38,879 bases of DNA from Gammaproteobacteria bacterium (GCA_030429865.1 JAUIFX010000021.1:1-38879); one strand, 5' to 3'; counted from the stretch's first letter, positions 8,583 to 17,274 are shown. Made by a program: numbers and translations. The notes: a model not told the origin generated them from the letters alone.

Positions 8583-9719
8583 TCACGACACGACGTGGCA
8601 CAGCCCGGGCTGCAACACCCGGATGTCCTCGAAGGCCGCGCGGGCGCGGCCGTGCTGGAACGTCGCCACGGCGATCAACCAGGCCGCGACGATGCGTTGC
8701 GGCGGCGCACCGATGGCACGCGCAACGTCGGTGTAGACGTCGCGACGTTCCTCCAGCCAGCGGCCCGCATCGGCGAGACCGCTGCGCACCACCAAGTGCG
8801 TCTCGCGCGCCGACCAGGCGCGGATCGGGCAGGCGAAATGGTATTCGGGCGGCAGGCAGCTGCTCCATATCCAGGTGAGGTCGCGACCGTCATCGAACTC
8901 GAGCGCGATGGAGACGTAGTCGTGGCTCAGGGTGCTGTCTTCGGCGATGCCGCTCGGATGCTCGTCGAGCCGCCAGCGCCAGGCGAGCGTCGTCTCGCGG
9001 GTGAGCGGGATGTCGAGCGCGGTGCGGATGATGCCCTGGTCGTCGTGTGCGTCGAGGCAGATGCGCCCGTCGTCCGGCGCGCCGCACGGACGCCAGATGT
9101 CGCTGGTGCCGGTCTCGACCAGGTAGTCCCAGCCCGTGGGCGGTGCGACGGCGGCAGCGAGGCGCTCGCGCTCGGCGAGGAGGACCGGGGAGGCGTGGCT
9201 GGCAAGCAGGGCATCGAGCCCGTCCGCGGCGGCGCCGGGCCAGGTCAGCACGCACACCTCGAGCCCCCCGTCGAGCTTGTCGTAGGCCTGCTGCGGTGTA
9301 TCCAGCGCCCCCTGCGCATCGCGCCACATGCCGAGATAGATGCCGAGTTCGAGCTCGCCATCGACATCGGCGACGAAGCTGCCGGAGTCGCGCGTAACGT
9401 TGACGATGCGCCCGCCCGGCGCGACGCGCGCCCACAGGTGGAATCCCGGTCCACCATGCAGGTGCGGGTGCCGTGCCGACCAGCGGATGCGTCCGTCCGC
9501 GAGCAGCGAATAGGCCGTGCCGCGGCGCAAGCGCAGCCCCGTGCCGTGCCAGGGTCGGCGATTGGCCGGCAGGTGGACGGCGAGGCTGCGTGCGCCAAGC
9601 GCCGCGGCGGCGGGTGCGAGTCGGGCTTCGAGCGCGATGAGGTCGTGCATGGCTGCGTAGCGGTATGGGACGGACTTCGCCGGCGCGGCTCGCATGGGCT
9701 TGCCTCGCTGACGTAGCAT
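8583..9719 (-). CDS. DUF3047 protein with lectin-like N-terminal domain
   Basis: The protein has up to 378 residues. The C-terminal part (from about residue 215) fits DUF3047: TTLAWRWRLDEHPSG, DYVSIALEFDDG, TWIWSSCLPP, VVRSGLADAGRWLEERRDVYTD and a late VATFQHGRARAAFEDIRV segment. The N-terminal half (about 55-155) is beta-rich, with PWHGTGLRLRRGTAYSLLADGR and DSGSFVADVDGELELGIY, recalling PA-I galactophilic-lectin jelly rolls; this part is tentative. No signal peptide is visible, although DUF3047 proteins are often exported. Alternative start: ATG at 9695 has a better GAGG site seven bases upstream and would remove eight residues. Function unknown. Confidence 0.7.
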   Translation of the reverse strand: MLRQRGKPMRAAPAKSVPYRYAAMHDLIALEARLAPAAAALGARSLAVHLPANRRPWHGTGLRLRRGTAYSLLADGRIRWSARHPHLHGGPGFHLWARVAPGGRIVNVTRDSGSFVADVDGELELGIYLGMWRDAQGALDTPQQAYDKLDGGLEVCVLTWPGAAADGLDALLASHASPVLLAERERLAAAVAPPTGWDYLVETGTSDIWRPCGAPDDGRICLDAHDDQGIIRTALDIPLTRETTLAWRWRLDEHPSGIAEDSTLSHDYVSIALEFDDGRDLTWIWSSCLPPEYHFACPIRAWSARETHLVVRSGLADAGRWLEERRDVYTDVARAIGAPPQRIVAAWLIAVATFQHGRARAAFEDIRVLQPGLCHVVS

Positions 9720-9906
9720 AGAGCGTACCTTGCAGAGACCGGCACGTGTATCCGCAGGCTGCGCGCGCGGCCTTCAGCCGGCACGTACAGGCCGCACGGC
9801 GCCCGGCATCGCGGCGGCAACCGCTGCCGGGCAAACGCCCGCACCGTGGCGCCGCGGTGCGGGCTTCCGCGCACCCTCATCGCTGACCAGGGGAGACGAA
9901 TCAAAT

Positions 9907-10671
9907 ATGGAATTCATCGGCATCGAAGACGCGATCGCACGGGACGGGCTGCGCCTGGTCATCGTGCGCAACACGCCCAGCCCGTGGGGGCAGGCTGCCA
10001 AGGCGATGATGGAATACAAGGGGCTGGACTTCGCCCTCGCCGGCCAGGAGCCGGGCGGTGAGAACAGCGCGCTGCTTGCCTGGTCCGGTGTGAACAGCGG
10101 GCCGGTCGTGGCATGGAACGACGAGCCACCGATCAATCGCTGGGACGACATCCTGATGCTCATCGAGCGCCTCGCCCCGGCCAAGCCGCTGCTGCCCCGG
10201 GATCGCGCCGGGCGCGTCAAGGTACTCGGCCTCGCCCACGAGCTCTGCGGCGAACTCGGGCTCGGCTGGAACCGCCGCCTCGAGTTGTTCCATCCCGCCA
10301 TGCAGATGGAGGAGCCGCCGCCGCCCGTGCAGAGCATGGCACGCAAGTACCGCTACAACCCCGAGGAAGCGGCGCTCGCCGTCGAGCGGCAGGTAGCGAC
10401 GCTCGAGCTGCTGCACGCCGAGCTCGAAGCGCAGCGCGCCCGTGGCTGCGCTTACTTCGTGGGCGACCTGCTGAGCGCGGTCGATTTCTACTGGGCCGCG
10501 TTCTCGACCATCATCAAGCTCCCGCCGGCGGCCGATGTGCCGGTCCCGGACGATTTCCGCCCGATGTTCGAGATCCTCGCGCCCGAGCTCGACCGCGCCA
10601 TGACGCCCCTGCTGATGGAGCATCGTGAGCGGATGCTGCGCGATCACTTCCGTATTCCGATGGAGTTTTGA
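9907..10671 (+). CDS. Glutathione S-transferase-like protein
   Basis: This 254-residue protein starts at ATG 9907, behind a GGGGAGA ribosome site; the longer open frame upstream lacks support. Residues of about 15-100 resemble a thioredoxin-fold N-domain (LRLVIVRNTPSPWGQAAKAMMEYKGLDF), and the helical C-domain carries the GDLLSAVDFYWAAFSTIIKL segment typical of GST C-terminal domains. The usual catalytic Tyr/Ser/Cys cannot be assigned, so true glutathione transfer is unproven. The LLM enzyme gene starts 29 bases after its stop, so a role in the same pathway (conjugation or isomerisation of a reactive product) is a plausible inference. Confidence 0.65.
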   Translation: MEFIGIEDAIARDGLRLVIVRNTPSPWGQAAKAMMEYKGLDFALAGQEPGGENSALLAWSGVNSGPVVAWNDEPPINRWDDILMLIERLAPAKPLLPRDRAGRVKVLGLAHELCGELGLGWNRRLELFHPAMQMEEPPPPVQSMARKYRYNPEEAALAVERQVATLELLHAELEAQRARGCAYFVGDLLSAVDFYWAAFSTIIKLPPAADVPVPDDFRPMFEILAPELDRAMTPLLMEHRERMLRDHFRIPMEF

Positions 10672-10700
10672 GCAGGCATGCAAGCAGGAGCAGGACAGCT

Positions 10701-11624
10701 GTGAAGATCCGTATCGGCTTCGGCCTGGTCAACTACCCCTTCGAGGACGGCAAGGGTTTCTTCCGTTGGGTCGAGATGCTGGAGCGCAGCGGCGTCGACT
10801 CCGTATGGCAATCCGACCGCCTCGTCTCGAGTGACAACTACCTCGAGTCACTGAGTGCGCTGGCCTCGCTCGCGGGTTGCACCGAGCGCATCAAGTTCGG
10901 CATGAACGCGATCGTGGCGCCACTGCGCGACCCGCTGGTGCTGGCCAAGCAATGCGCGACGATCGACTTCCTCAGCGGCGGACGACTGCTGCCGATGTTC
11001 GGCGTCGGCTATCCGAAGGCGGCCGAGTGGGCGGCCACCGGACGCAGCTCGGAGCACCGCGGTTCACGCGCCAACGAGATGTTCGAGCTGATGACACGTC
11101 TGTGGAGCGAGGAGCGCGTGACCTTCGAGGGCAAGTATTACCAGTACCGCGACGCGACCATCGCGCCGCGGCCCGTCCAGCAACCGCTGCCGCTGTGGAT
11201 CGGCGGCAACTCGGATGCCGCGATCAAGCGCACCGCGCGGCTCGGTACCGGTTGGATCGGCGGCATCGCTGCGCCTACCGACGTGGCCCGCGTGATCGCC
11301 GGCATCAAGTCCGAGGCGTCACGCCTCGGGCGGCACATCGATGACGACCACTACGGCACGTCACTGGCGTTCCGCATCGGATCGAAGGACGACGACGCGG
11401 TGGTCAACTCGCCGTTCGTGAAGCGCACCGGCATCGGCGAGAAAGTCGATCTCGACCCGCTGTTCTGCATTGGCAGCAGTGACGACGTCATCGCGCGCCT
11501 GCGCGAATACATCGATGCCGGCGCCTCCAAGTTCGTGCTCTTTCCGATCGCGGCGGGGGAGCGCGACGCCGTCGAACAGACGCGACGCATCATCGACGAG
11601 GTCAAGCCCGTCATCGAGAACTGA
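10701..11624 (+). CDS. LLM-class flavin/F420-dependent oxidoreductase 5
   Basis: This 307-residue luciferase-like protein starts at GTG 10701, ten bases after an AGGAG; the longer frame from 10668 overlaps the preceding stop and has no better site. Typical elements are IRIGFGLVNYPFEDG, CATIDFLSGGRLLPMFGVGYP, FEGKYYQYRD and QPLPLWIGGNSDAAIKRTARLGTGWIGG. It probably shares a transcript with the GST-like gene. A GC-rich hairpin just downstream separates it from the convergent RRM gene. Cofactor and substrate are unknown. Confidence 0.84.
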   Translation: MKIRIGFGLVNYPFEDGKGFFRWVEMLERSGVDSVWQSDRLVSSDNYLESLSALASLAGCTERIKFGMNAIVAPLRDPLVLAKQCATIDFLSGGRLLPMFGVGYPKAAEWAATGRSSEHRGSRANEMFELMTRLWSEERVTFEGKYYQYRDATIAPRPVQQPLPLWIGGNSDAAIKRTARLGTGWIGGIAAPTDVARVIAGIKSEASRLGRHIDDDHYGTSLAFRIGSKDDDAVVNSPFVKRTGIGEKVDLDPLFCIGSSDDVIARLREYIDAGASKFVLFPIAAGERDAVEQTRRIIDEVKPVIEN

Positions 11625-11634
11625 GCGCGGGCCC

Positions 11635-11659
11635 GCGCGGCGCCACGGGTGCGCCGCGC
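11635..11659. terminator. Hairpin between convergent LLM and RRM genes
   Basis: GCGCGGCGC (11635-11643) and GCGCCGCGC (11651-11659) form a perfect nine-base-pair stem with a seven-base loop. It begins 11 bases after the LLM stop and ends seven bases before the RRM stop. No T-tract follows on either strand, so it may act as a weak or Rho-assisted bidirectional terminator, or as a 3'-end-stabilising structure. Confidence 0.4.
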
Positions 11660-11665
11660 GCCGGC

Positions 11666-11929
11666 TCAGCGGCGCGGACGGTCGTTGGCGCGCGGACGAG
11701 CCTCGTTGACGCGTGCAGTACGGCCGCGCAGCATGGCGCCGTTGAGTTCCGCGATCGCCGCTTCGCCCTCGGACGCGTTCGGCATTTCGACGAAGCCGAA
11801 GCCTTTCGAGCGCCCGGTCTCCCGATCCATGATGACCTTGGCATTGGCCACTTCACCGTGCTGCTCGAATGCTTCGCGCAGTTCTTCCGCCGTCATGTCG
11901 TAAGACAGGTTGCCTACGTAGATATCCAT
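11666..11929 (-). CDS. Small RRM RNA-binding protein
   Basis: This 87-residue protein is a single RNA-recognition motif. RNP2 is IYVGNLSY near the N-terminus, RNP1 is KGFGFVEM around residues 42-49, and a short basic tail (ARPRANDRPRR) ends the protein. Such glycine/arginine-poor RRM proteins occur in many proteobacteria and cyanobacteria and are often linked to cold or stress responses. The ATG at 11929 has an AGAGG site nine bases upstream. The upstream region is unusually long and structured (see the hairpin entries), which fits post-transcriptional control of this gene. Its RNA targets are unknown. Confidence 0.92.
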   Translation of the reverse strand: MDIYVGNLSYDMTAEELREAFEQHGEVANAKVIMDRETGRSKGFGFVEMPNASEGEAAIAELNGAMLRGRTARVNEARPRANDRPRR

Positions 11930-11951
11930 ACGTGATTGCCTCTGGGAACGT

Positions 11952-11988
11952 GCCGTCGCTGAGAATTACCGGGCACCTGCCTGACGGC
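11952..11988 (-). other. Stem-loop in the leader of the RRM gene
   Basis: Read on the minus strand, GCCGTC (11988-11983) can pair with GACGGC (11957-11952), and the loop holds a smaller GGCA/TGCC pairing. The structure ends about nine bases before the AGAGG ribosome site of the RRM gene. A structured leader near the ribosome site is consistent with temperature- or protein-dependent translation, but this is inference. Confidence 0.4.
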
Positions 11989-12245
11989 GGCGACGAGGGC
12001 CGGAGGAATAACAACGAAACGATCGAGACAGTGCGCTAACACGGCGCGCGTAGCGGGCCGGTGGCTGGCGCGGCACAGGCGCCACTCGCCCGCCCGGCCC
12101 GGCACGCTCGCGCGGGCGGCTCCTGCGCGAGCGGCCAAGCAGGCGGCTCGCGGCATGGGCGGAAACTGGGTGAGGGCGGGCAAACGCGGGAATCTCTGGA
12201 AACGGGCCGTGAGAGCGAGAACGTGAACGATGCGGGTAGGCTGCA
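11989..12245. other. Intergenic region upstream of the RRM gene; no gene seen
   Basis: Between the RRM leader hairpin and the paired hairpins at 12246-12290 I see no convincing protein gene. Short frames here have poor composition and no ribosome site. The AT-richer patch around 12008-12025 (minus-strand TTGTTATTCC) could contain the RRM promoter, but no good -35/-10 pair can be assigned. The length is unusual for this otherwise compact segment. Confidence 0.4.
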
Positions 12246-12290
12246 ACAGCCGTTCAGGCTGTCGGGGGCTGGGCCGTCGGCGACAGCCTG
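12246..12290. other. Mutually exclusive hairpins upstream of the RRM gene
   Basis: Segment 12257-12262 (GGCTGT) can pair with 12246-12251 (ACAGCC, five-base loop) or, within a longer perfect ten-base-pair stem, 12255-12264 (CAGGCTGTCG) can pair with 12281-12290 (CGACAGCCTG, 16-base loop). The two folds share the central segment and cannot form together. No T-tract follows. It lies between the RRM gene and the terminator of the carboxylase operon; the transcribed strand is unknown. Confidence 0.35.
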
Positions 12291-12428
12291 CCCGGCGTGA
12301 ACCCGCTCATCTGGTGCTGCGATGGCCCTCTCGAAAACGTGCGCCTTGCGCGCTTGACAGCATCATAGACCGGCCCGCACGGGGTCGCAATCCTGGCGTG
12401 CATCGCGGCGCGGCGGATACTGCAGCGC

Positions 12429-12451
12429 AAAAAAACACGCCGCGCGGCGCG
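12429..12451 (-). terminator. Intrinsic terminator of the ketone-carboxylase operon
   Basis: On the minus strand, starting seven bases after the quinone-oxidoreductase stop, CGCGCC pairs with GGCGTG around a GCGC loop (six base pairs, one G-U) and is followed by seven Ts (the A-run at 12429-12435 on the plus strand). This is a canonical Rho-independent terminator and marks the 3' end of the minus-strand operon that begins at 19510. Confidence 0.8.
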
Positions 12452-12457
12452 CGCCCT

Positions 12458-13435
12458 TCAACGCTCGATGACGACCTTGCCGTAGAGTTCGCGGCTCTCG
12501 ATCAGGCGCATACCGTCGAACAGCTGTGCGAACGGCAAGCGGCGATAGATGACGGGATCAATCGCGCCGACCTTGAGCAGATCATAGAGATGCTGCTGAC
12601 ATTTCGCGCCGGTTGCCGGGTCACGCTCGACACACATGCCCCAGGCCAGGCCGACCACCGACATGTTCTTCAACAGCATGCGGTTGCACTCGATGGTCGG
12701 GATGCGGCCGCCGGCGAAGCCGATGATCAGGATACGCCCGTCCCAGGCGATGCAGCGCTTGACCTGGTCGAAGAGATCGCCGCCGACCGGGTCGTAAATG
12801 ACGTCCGCACCGCGACCTCCGGTCAGGTCCTTGACCTGTTCGACGATGTCGCCTTCGCGGTAGTTGATCAGGTGGTCGGCGCCGTTCTCACGACAGACCT
12901 CGAGCTTCTCCGCGCTGCCCGCCGCGGCGATCACCTCGGCGCCAAGGATCTTGCCCAGCTGGATCGCGGCGAGGCCCACGCCACCGGCCGCGCCGAGCAC
13001 CAGCAGCACTTCGCCCGGCGCGATGCGGGCGCGGTGTACCAGCGCATAGTAAGAAGTGCCGTAAGTCACGCTGAGCGCCGCGGCCTGCACGTCACTGACA
13101 TGATCGGGCACCGTCCACGACGTCGCGCGATCGGCGAGGAAGCAGTCGGCCAGCATGCCGGCCTCGTTGTTGAACGACACCACGCGCTGGCCGACCTCGA
13201 ACGGGCTGTCCGGCCCCGCCGCCTCGACCACGCCGACGCCCTCGACACCGGGCACTGCCGGCAACGGTGCGCGCACCTGGTAGAGCCCCTGGCAGATCAG
13301 CAGGTCGGGGAAGTTCAGCGAGACCGCCGCGGTGCGCACCCGTGCCTGGTCGGGACCGGGCTCGGGCACGGGCCGTTCGACCCACTCGAGAACTTCGTCG
13401 TAGCGTCCGTAACGCTCGAACTGCCAGGCTTGCAT
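12458..13435 (-). CDS. NADPH:quinone oxidoreductase family protein (zinc-less MDR)
   Basis: This 325-residue medium-chain dehydrogenase/reductase is of the quinone-oxidoreductase type. The N-terminal GroES-like part contains VSLNFPDLLICQGLYQ and VPGVEGVGVVEAAG; the Rossmann motif is LGAAGGVGLAAIQLGK, and GGRGADVIYDPVGGD follows. The zinc-binding cysteines of alcohol dehydrogenases are absent. ATG at 13435 is chosen because GGAGAG lies nine bases upstream and homology starts there. It is the last gene of the carboxylase operon, before the terminator. A role in reducing an enone or quinone-like intermediate of ketone breakdown is inference. Confidence 0.88.
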   Translation of the reverse strand: MQAWQFERYGRYDEVLEWVERPVPEPGPDQARVRTAAVSLNFPDLLICQGLYQVRAPLPAVPGVEGVGVVEAAGPDSPFEVGQRVVSFNNEAGMLADCFLADRATSWTVPDHVSDVQAAALSVTYGTSYYALVHRARIAPGEVLLVLGAAGGVGLAAIQLGKILGAEVIAAAGSAEKLEVCRENGADHLINYREGDIVEQVKDLTGGRGADVIYDPVGGDLFDQVKRCIAWDGRILIIGFAGGRIPTIECNRMLLKNMSVVGLAWGMCVERDPATGAKCQQHLYDLLKVGAIDPVIYRRLPFAQLFDGMRLIESRELYGKVVIER

Positions 13436-13473
13436 CGTCTCTGCTCTCCGCTGTGTGAGGCCGTGCCGAAAGC

Positions 13474-14334
13474 TCAGATGAGTGTCGTCGAATCCGGCTC
13501 GGCGATGACTTCGTTCTCGATGTGGCCGAGTCCCTCGATCGCAATCTTCACGCGGTCGCCGACGGCGAGGAAGCGCTTCGGATCGAAGCCGATGCCGACA
13601 CCGCTCGGTGTGCCGGTGACGATGAGATCGCCGACTTCGAGCGTGAACGCGGTGCTCAGGTGGGCCACGAGATCGTAGCAGTCGAAAACCAGGTTCGAGG
13701 TGTTCGAATCCTGGCGGAGCTCGCCGTTGACCCAGGTCTTGAGTGCCAGCGCGTGCGGATCGGCGATTTCGTCGGCGGTGACGAGAGCCGGGCCGAACGG
13801 GCTGTGCGTGTCGAAGGACTTGCCCATGGTGAAGGTCTGCGAGCGCATCTGCCAGTCGCGCACGCTGACGTCGTTGCACACCGTGTAGCCGGCGATGACC
13901 TCGTGCGCGCGCTCGCGGGGCACGTGGCGGCAGCGCCGCCCGATGACGAAACCGAGCTCGCCCTCGTAATCGAGCTTGCTCGACACCCGCGGCAGGTGGA
14001 TCGGCGCGTACGGCCCGTGCGCGGCGGTCGACTGCTTGTTGAAGATCATCGGCACCTTGGGCGTATCGAGACCGGTCTCCTCGATGTGATCGCGGTAATT
14101 GAGCCCGACGGCGAGGATTTTCGGTGGGCGCGGCAGCGGTGCGAGCAGGGTCACCGCGTCGAGTGCGTGCCGGGGACCGTCGACAGCGGCGGCGCGCGCC
14201 AGCATCTCGGCGCCACCGGCAAGCAGAGCGCTCGTGTCACCCGGCAGACCGGCCGCGGCGAGGTCGACGACGGTCTCACCATCGAGCCGGCCGCAGCGCG
14301 CGGCGCCGTCGTGCAGGAAAGTCACTAGTTTCAT
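13474..14334 (-). CDS. Fumarylacetoacetate hydrolase family protein
   Basis: This 286-residue enzyme has the FAH fold. The N-terminal cap region precedes the catalytic domain, which starts near ILAVGLNYRDHIEETG. Metal-binding acidic residues lie in KLDYEGELGFVIGRR and the following CNDVSVRDWQ segment, and the family GTPSGVGIGFDP motif is present. FAH-family members hydrolyse or decarboxylate acylpyruvates and related diketo acids. The gene lies 16 bases after the carboxylase beta gene and 38 before the oxidoreductase gene in the same operon, so a beta-keto or diketo acid derived from the carboxylation product is a plausible substrate. The exact reaction cannot be told. Confidence 0.9.
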   Translation of the reverse strand: MKLVTFLHDGAARCGRLDGETVVDLAAAGLPGDTSALLAGGAEMLARAAAVDGPRHALDAVTLLAPLPRPPKILAVGLNYRDHIEETGLDTPKVPMIFNKQSTAAHGPYAPIHLPRVSSKLDYEGELGFVIGRRCRHVPRERAHEVIAGYTVCNDVSVRDWQMRSQTFTMGKSFDTHSPFGPALVTADEIADPHALALKTWVNGELRQDSNTSNLVFDCYDLVAHLSTAFTLEVGDLIVTGTPSGVGIGFDPKRFLAVGDRVKIAIEGLGHIENEVIAEPDSTTLI

Positions 14335-14350
14335 CGTTCGGTATCCGTCC

Positions 14351-16537
14351 TCATTGCGTGGCCGGAGCCGCGCGGTAGTGCAGGATGCGCAGCGCGTCGA
14401 GGGCCATTTCGTGCCCCGGCGGGATCACCACGGTGGTCATGGGATCGCGGATGATGGCCGGCCCGTGGACCACGTTGCCGGGCTGCAATTCAGCCATTTC
14501 GTAGACCGTGAACGGCAGCCAGCGATCCTTGTGGAAGACCTCGCGCGTGCCGACGAAGGCATCCGGCGCGGGCTCTTCGCCGGCCAGTTCGTGGCGGGCC
14601 AGCACGGGCTGCGGCTTGGGCGCGATCGCTTCGAGGTTGACCTCCGTCAGTGAGTAGCCGGCACCGCTGAACTTGGCGCCCTCGGGATAGACCTTGGAGT
14701 ACATCGTCTCGAAGGCGTCGATCATGGCGCGGATGTCGTCCGGCCCGCGCATCTCCCCCGTCGGCAGGGCAGTGTCGAAGCTCTCGATCTGGCCGATGTA
14801 GCGCGCCGACACGCCGTAGCGGAAACGGATGCGATCGGGGTCGATGCCCTCGGCCTGCATCTCGGCACGCGCCTCGGCTTCGAGCTCGCGCCAGGCCGTG
14901 TCGATCTCCCGCGCGGTGGCGGTCATCTCCGCATCGCCGGCACCGTGCGGAATGAGCACGCGCAGGCCGCGATCGTAGCGATGCATGTACTCCGCGCAGG
15001 CCGCGCCGAACGCCGAGAAGCCGGCCGCCCAGGGCAGGGTGATGACGTCCTTGAACGGAATCCCCTCGGCGAAACCGTACATGTGCACGGGACCGGCGCC
15101 ACCGTAGTAGAGCAGGGTGAAGTCATGGGTGTCGTAGCCCTTGGCCGCGACCATGGTGCGCAGCAGGTCGTTCATCTCGGCATTGATGATGCCGAGCACG
15201 CCGGCGCCGGCTTCGTAGACGTCCAGGCCGAGCGGATCGGCGACGGCTTCCTTGAGCGCGGCGAGGGCACGCTCGCGGTCGAGCTTGATGTGTCCGCCGA
15301 GGAAATAATCCGGGTCGACGTAGCCCAGCGCGACGTTGATGTCCGTCACGGTGAGACGATCGTACTCGTGGCAGATGCCGACCTTGGCGCCGGCCGACTC
15401 CGGGCCGACATGGAGGCGCTTGTACTCGTCCACCCAGACGACCGAGCCGGCGCCGTTGCCGGCCGAGTCGAGTTCGACCATGGGCAGGGCGAGGCGGTGC
15501 CCGGCGATGTCGGCGCTCTTGGCGATGCCGATGCGCCCCTCGACGATGAGGCCGACGTCGAAACTCGTACCGCCCATGTCCGCGGTGACGACGTTGTCCA
15601 GGCCGAGCTCACCGGCGACGAACTGCGCGCCGATGAGGCCGCCGATGGGGCCGGAGATCATCGTTTCGTAGAGGCGCGGATATTCCATGTTCACCGCGCC
15701 GCCGTAGGACAACAGGGTGAGCAGGCGGCCGCTGAAACCGAGCCCGTGCGCTTCGCGCTCGACGCCGAGCAGCGATTCGCGCACCTGCTCGGCGGCGAAG
15801 CACTGGAACAGGAGGCTCTTGAGGCGGTTGTTCTCCTTCGCCACCGGCGCGACGTCGGCCGAACACACCACCGGCACGTCGAGGCCACGTGCGGCAACGA
15901 CCTGCTGCGCGATGTCGCGCGCCTGGTGCTCGTGGCGCGCGTCGACGAACGAGTACAGGAAGAGAATGCCGATGACTTCGCAACCGCGGTCAAGCAGCGT
16001 CTCCACGTGCCGGCGCACCTGCGCCTCGTTGACCGGGATCAGGGTGTGGCCGGCCGGCAGGTGCACGTTGCCCTGGTAGCAACCGCCGCCCATGCGTTCG
16101 CTCACACCCAGCACGTTGCGCGGTTCGACCAGCGGGCGGGTATGCCGGTGCAGCTGCTGGTGCAGACCCTCCGCCTGGCTCTGGCCGAGATAGGTGAGGC
16201 CGCCCTCCATCAGGCTGATGTCCTCGAAGCCGCGCGTGACGAGCAGGCCGACCTTGCGGCCCTCGCCGGTCAGCACGCTGTTCAGCATGCCGGTACCGGT
16301 GTAGATGTCGGCCGCGCAGCGGCGGTGGACATCGCTCGAGTCGAGGCCGAGCATCTGCGCGGCGTCTGCCACCGATTCGCGGTAGCTGATCTCGGGCTGC
16401 TCGCGCCGGCTGATGGATTTGCCGACGGTAAACGTACCGTCCGGCTTGACCAGTATGGCGTCGGTCATGGTGCCGCCGGCGTCGAGCGCGAGAATGAAAT
16501 CGCGCTCGCCACTCGCGCTGGACGCGCTCGTGCTCAT
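14351..16537 (-). CDS. acxA: Acetone-carboxylase-type beta subunit (HyuA family)
   Basis: This 728-residue protein is of the hydantoinase A/oxoprolinase group. The N-terminal nucleotide-binding motif DAGGTMTDA is at residues 19-27, and ADMGGTSFDVG marks the second phosphate-binding region, as in the ATP-using beta subunit of acetone carboxylase (about 717 residues). The GGGGAGA ribosome site supports ATG at 16537. It follows the gamma-subunit gene after 161 bases of GC-rich sequence with a small inverted repeat near 16629-16646. The presence of alpha and gamma genes upstream separates this from hydantoinase. The ketone may be acetone, butanone or something larger. Confidence 0.85.
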   Translation of the reverse strand: MSTSASSASGERDFILALDAGGTMTDAILVKPDGTFTVGKSISRREQPEISYRESVADAAQMLGLDSSDVHRRCAADIYTGTGMLNSVLTGEGRKVGLLVTRGFEDISLMEGGLTYLGQSQAEGLHQQLHRHTRPLVEPRNVLGVSERMGGGCYQGNVHLPAGHTLIPVNEAQVRRHVETLLDRGCEVIGILFLYSFVDARHEHQARDIAQQVVAARGLDVPVVCSADVAPVAKENNRLKSLLFQCFAAEQVRESLLGVEREAHGLGFSGRLLTLLSYGGAVNMEYPRLYETMISGPIGGLIGAQFVAGELGLDNVVTADMGGTSFDVGLIVEGRIGIAKSADIAGHRLALPMVELDSAGNGAGSVVWVDEYKRLHVGPESAGAKVGICHEYDRLTVTDINVALGYVDPDYFLGGHIKLDRERALAALKEAVADPLGLDVYEAGAGVLGIINAEMNDLLRTMVAAKGYDTHDFTLLYYGGAGPVHMYGFAEGIPFKDVITLPWAAGFSAFGAACAEYMHRYDRGLRVLIPHGAGDAEMTATAREIDTAWRELEAEARAEMQAEGIDPDRIRFRYGVSARYIGQIESFDTALPTGEMRGPDDIRAMIDAFETMYSKVYPEGAKFSGAGYSLTEVNLEAIAPKPQPVLARHELAGEEPAPDAFVGTREVFHKDRWLPFTVYEMAELQPGNVVHGPAIIRDPMTTVVIPPGHEMALDALRILHYRAAPATQ

Positions 16538-16698
16538 AGGTGTCGTCTCCCCTGGGGTGAAAGCTGTTCGAGGGCAGTGCGCGCGGACCGCGCCCTGGAC
16601 GGGCCGCGCCAGGTCGACCGCCGATGTCGCCGCCGTCGCCGGCGGCCGGGTGACGGCAGCGCGTGGGCGCCGCCGTAGTCAGTCGTTACCGCGCAGCG

Positions 16699-17274
16699 TT
16701 ACGGCGCCTGTTGCGCCCACTGCCCGGTGATCGCCGTCGAGTGGTCTTCGTACCAGTCGTCGCGCTCGTCTTCGAGCGGCCGCCCGAGATACTCGCGGTA
16801 GAAGCGGTCCAGGTCGGGCAGCATCTCGAACACGACCGGGTAACCCGGCGCGACGACTTCGACCGCATGCTGGGTCGCGCAGCTCGGACAGAAGAACTCG
16901 CGGATCTCCTGCCAGCCCGGTTCCGGCACGGCCGGCGCCGGATCGTAGACCTGTGCCATCTCGGCCAGCGTCTTGCGCGTGCGGATGCGGCAGCCGAGCT
17001 TCCAGTTGCGGCGGTAGTCGCCGAAGTCATGTCCACACTCGCACTTGACGGTGCGCACGCCCGGAGCGCCGGCGACGATGTAGAGCTTGTCGCCCAGGCG
17101 CAGCAGGATGCGCTCGTCCCACGGCACCCGTTCCTGCAGCACGGTCAGGTAGCCGAAGAAACGGTCCTTGTCCTTGCGCGGCAGCTTGAGCAGGCGCTCG
17201 GTGTTGTCGTCGTCGATGGTGCCGTCGACGAGTTGCCGGATGAGATCCAGGCTGATGCTCTGTTGTTCACTCAT
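16699..17274 (-). CDS. acxC: Acetone-carboxylase-type gamma subunit
   Basis: This 191-residue small subunit has a zinc site: Cys78 and Cys80 (KCECGHDF) and Cys129 and Cys132 (FFCPSC). LQERVPWDERILL, CECGHDFGDYRRNWKL and REFFCPSCATQH closely follow the acetone carboxylase gamma subunit, which is about 168 residues; a short extra tail lies at the C-terminus here. Its ATG at 17274 overlaps the end of the alpha gene by eight bases, with GAGGAA as ribosome site inside alpha, so the two are translationally coupled. This subunit is specific to the ketone carboxylases and is the best argument against a hydantoinase. Confidence 0.88.
   Translation of the reverse strand: MSEQQSISLDLIRQLVDGTIDDDNTERLLKLPRKDKDRFFGYLTVLQERVPWDERILLRLGDKLYIVAGAPGVRTVKCECGHDFGDYRRNWKLGCRIRTRKTLAEMAQVYDPAPAVPEPGWQEIREFFCPSCATQHAVEVVAPGYPVVFEMLPDLDRFYREYLGRPLEDERDDWYEDHSTAITGQWAQQAP

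Noticed and set aside
12354-12359. TTGACA as a plus-strand promoter -35
   Set aside because: No -10-like hexamer at 15-19 bases downstream and no plus-strand gene follows.
12230-13678. Plus-strand open frame opposite the quinone oxidoreductase gene
   Set aside because: The minus-strand product is a complete, motif-bearing enzyme with a ribosome site and terminator; the plus-strand frame has no recognisable features.
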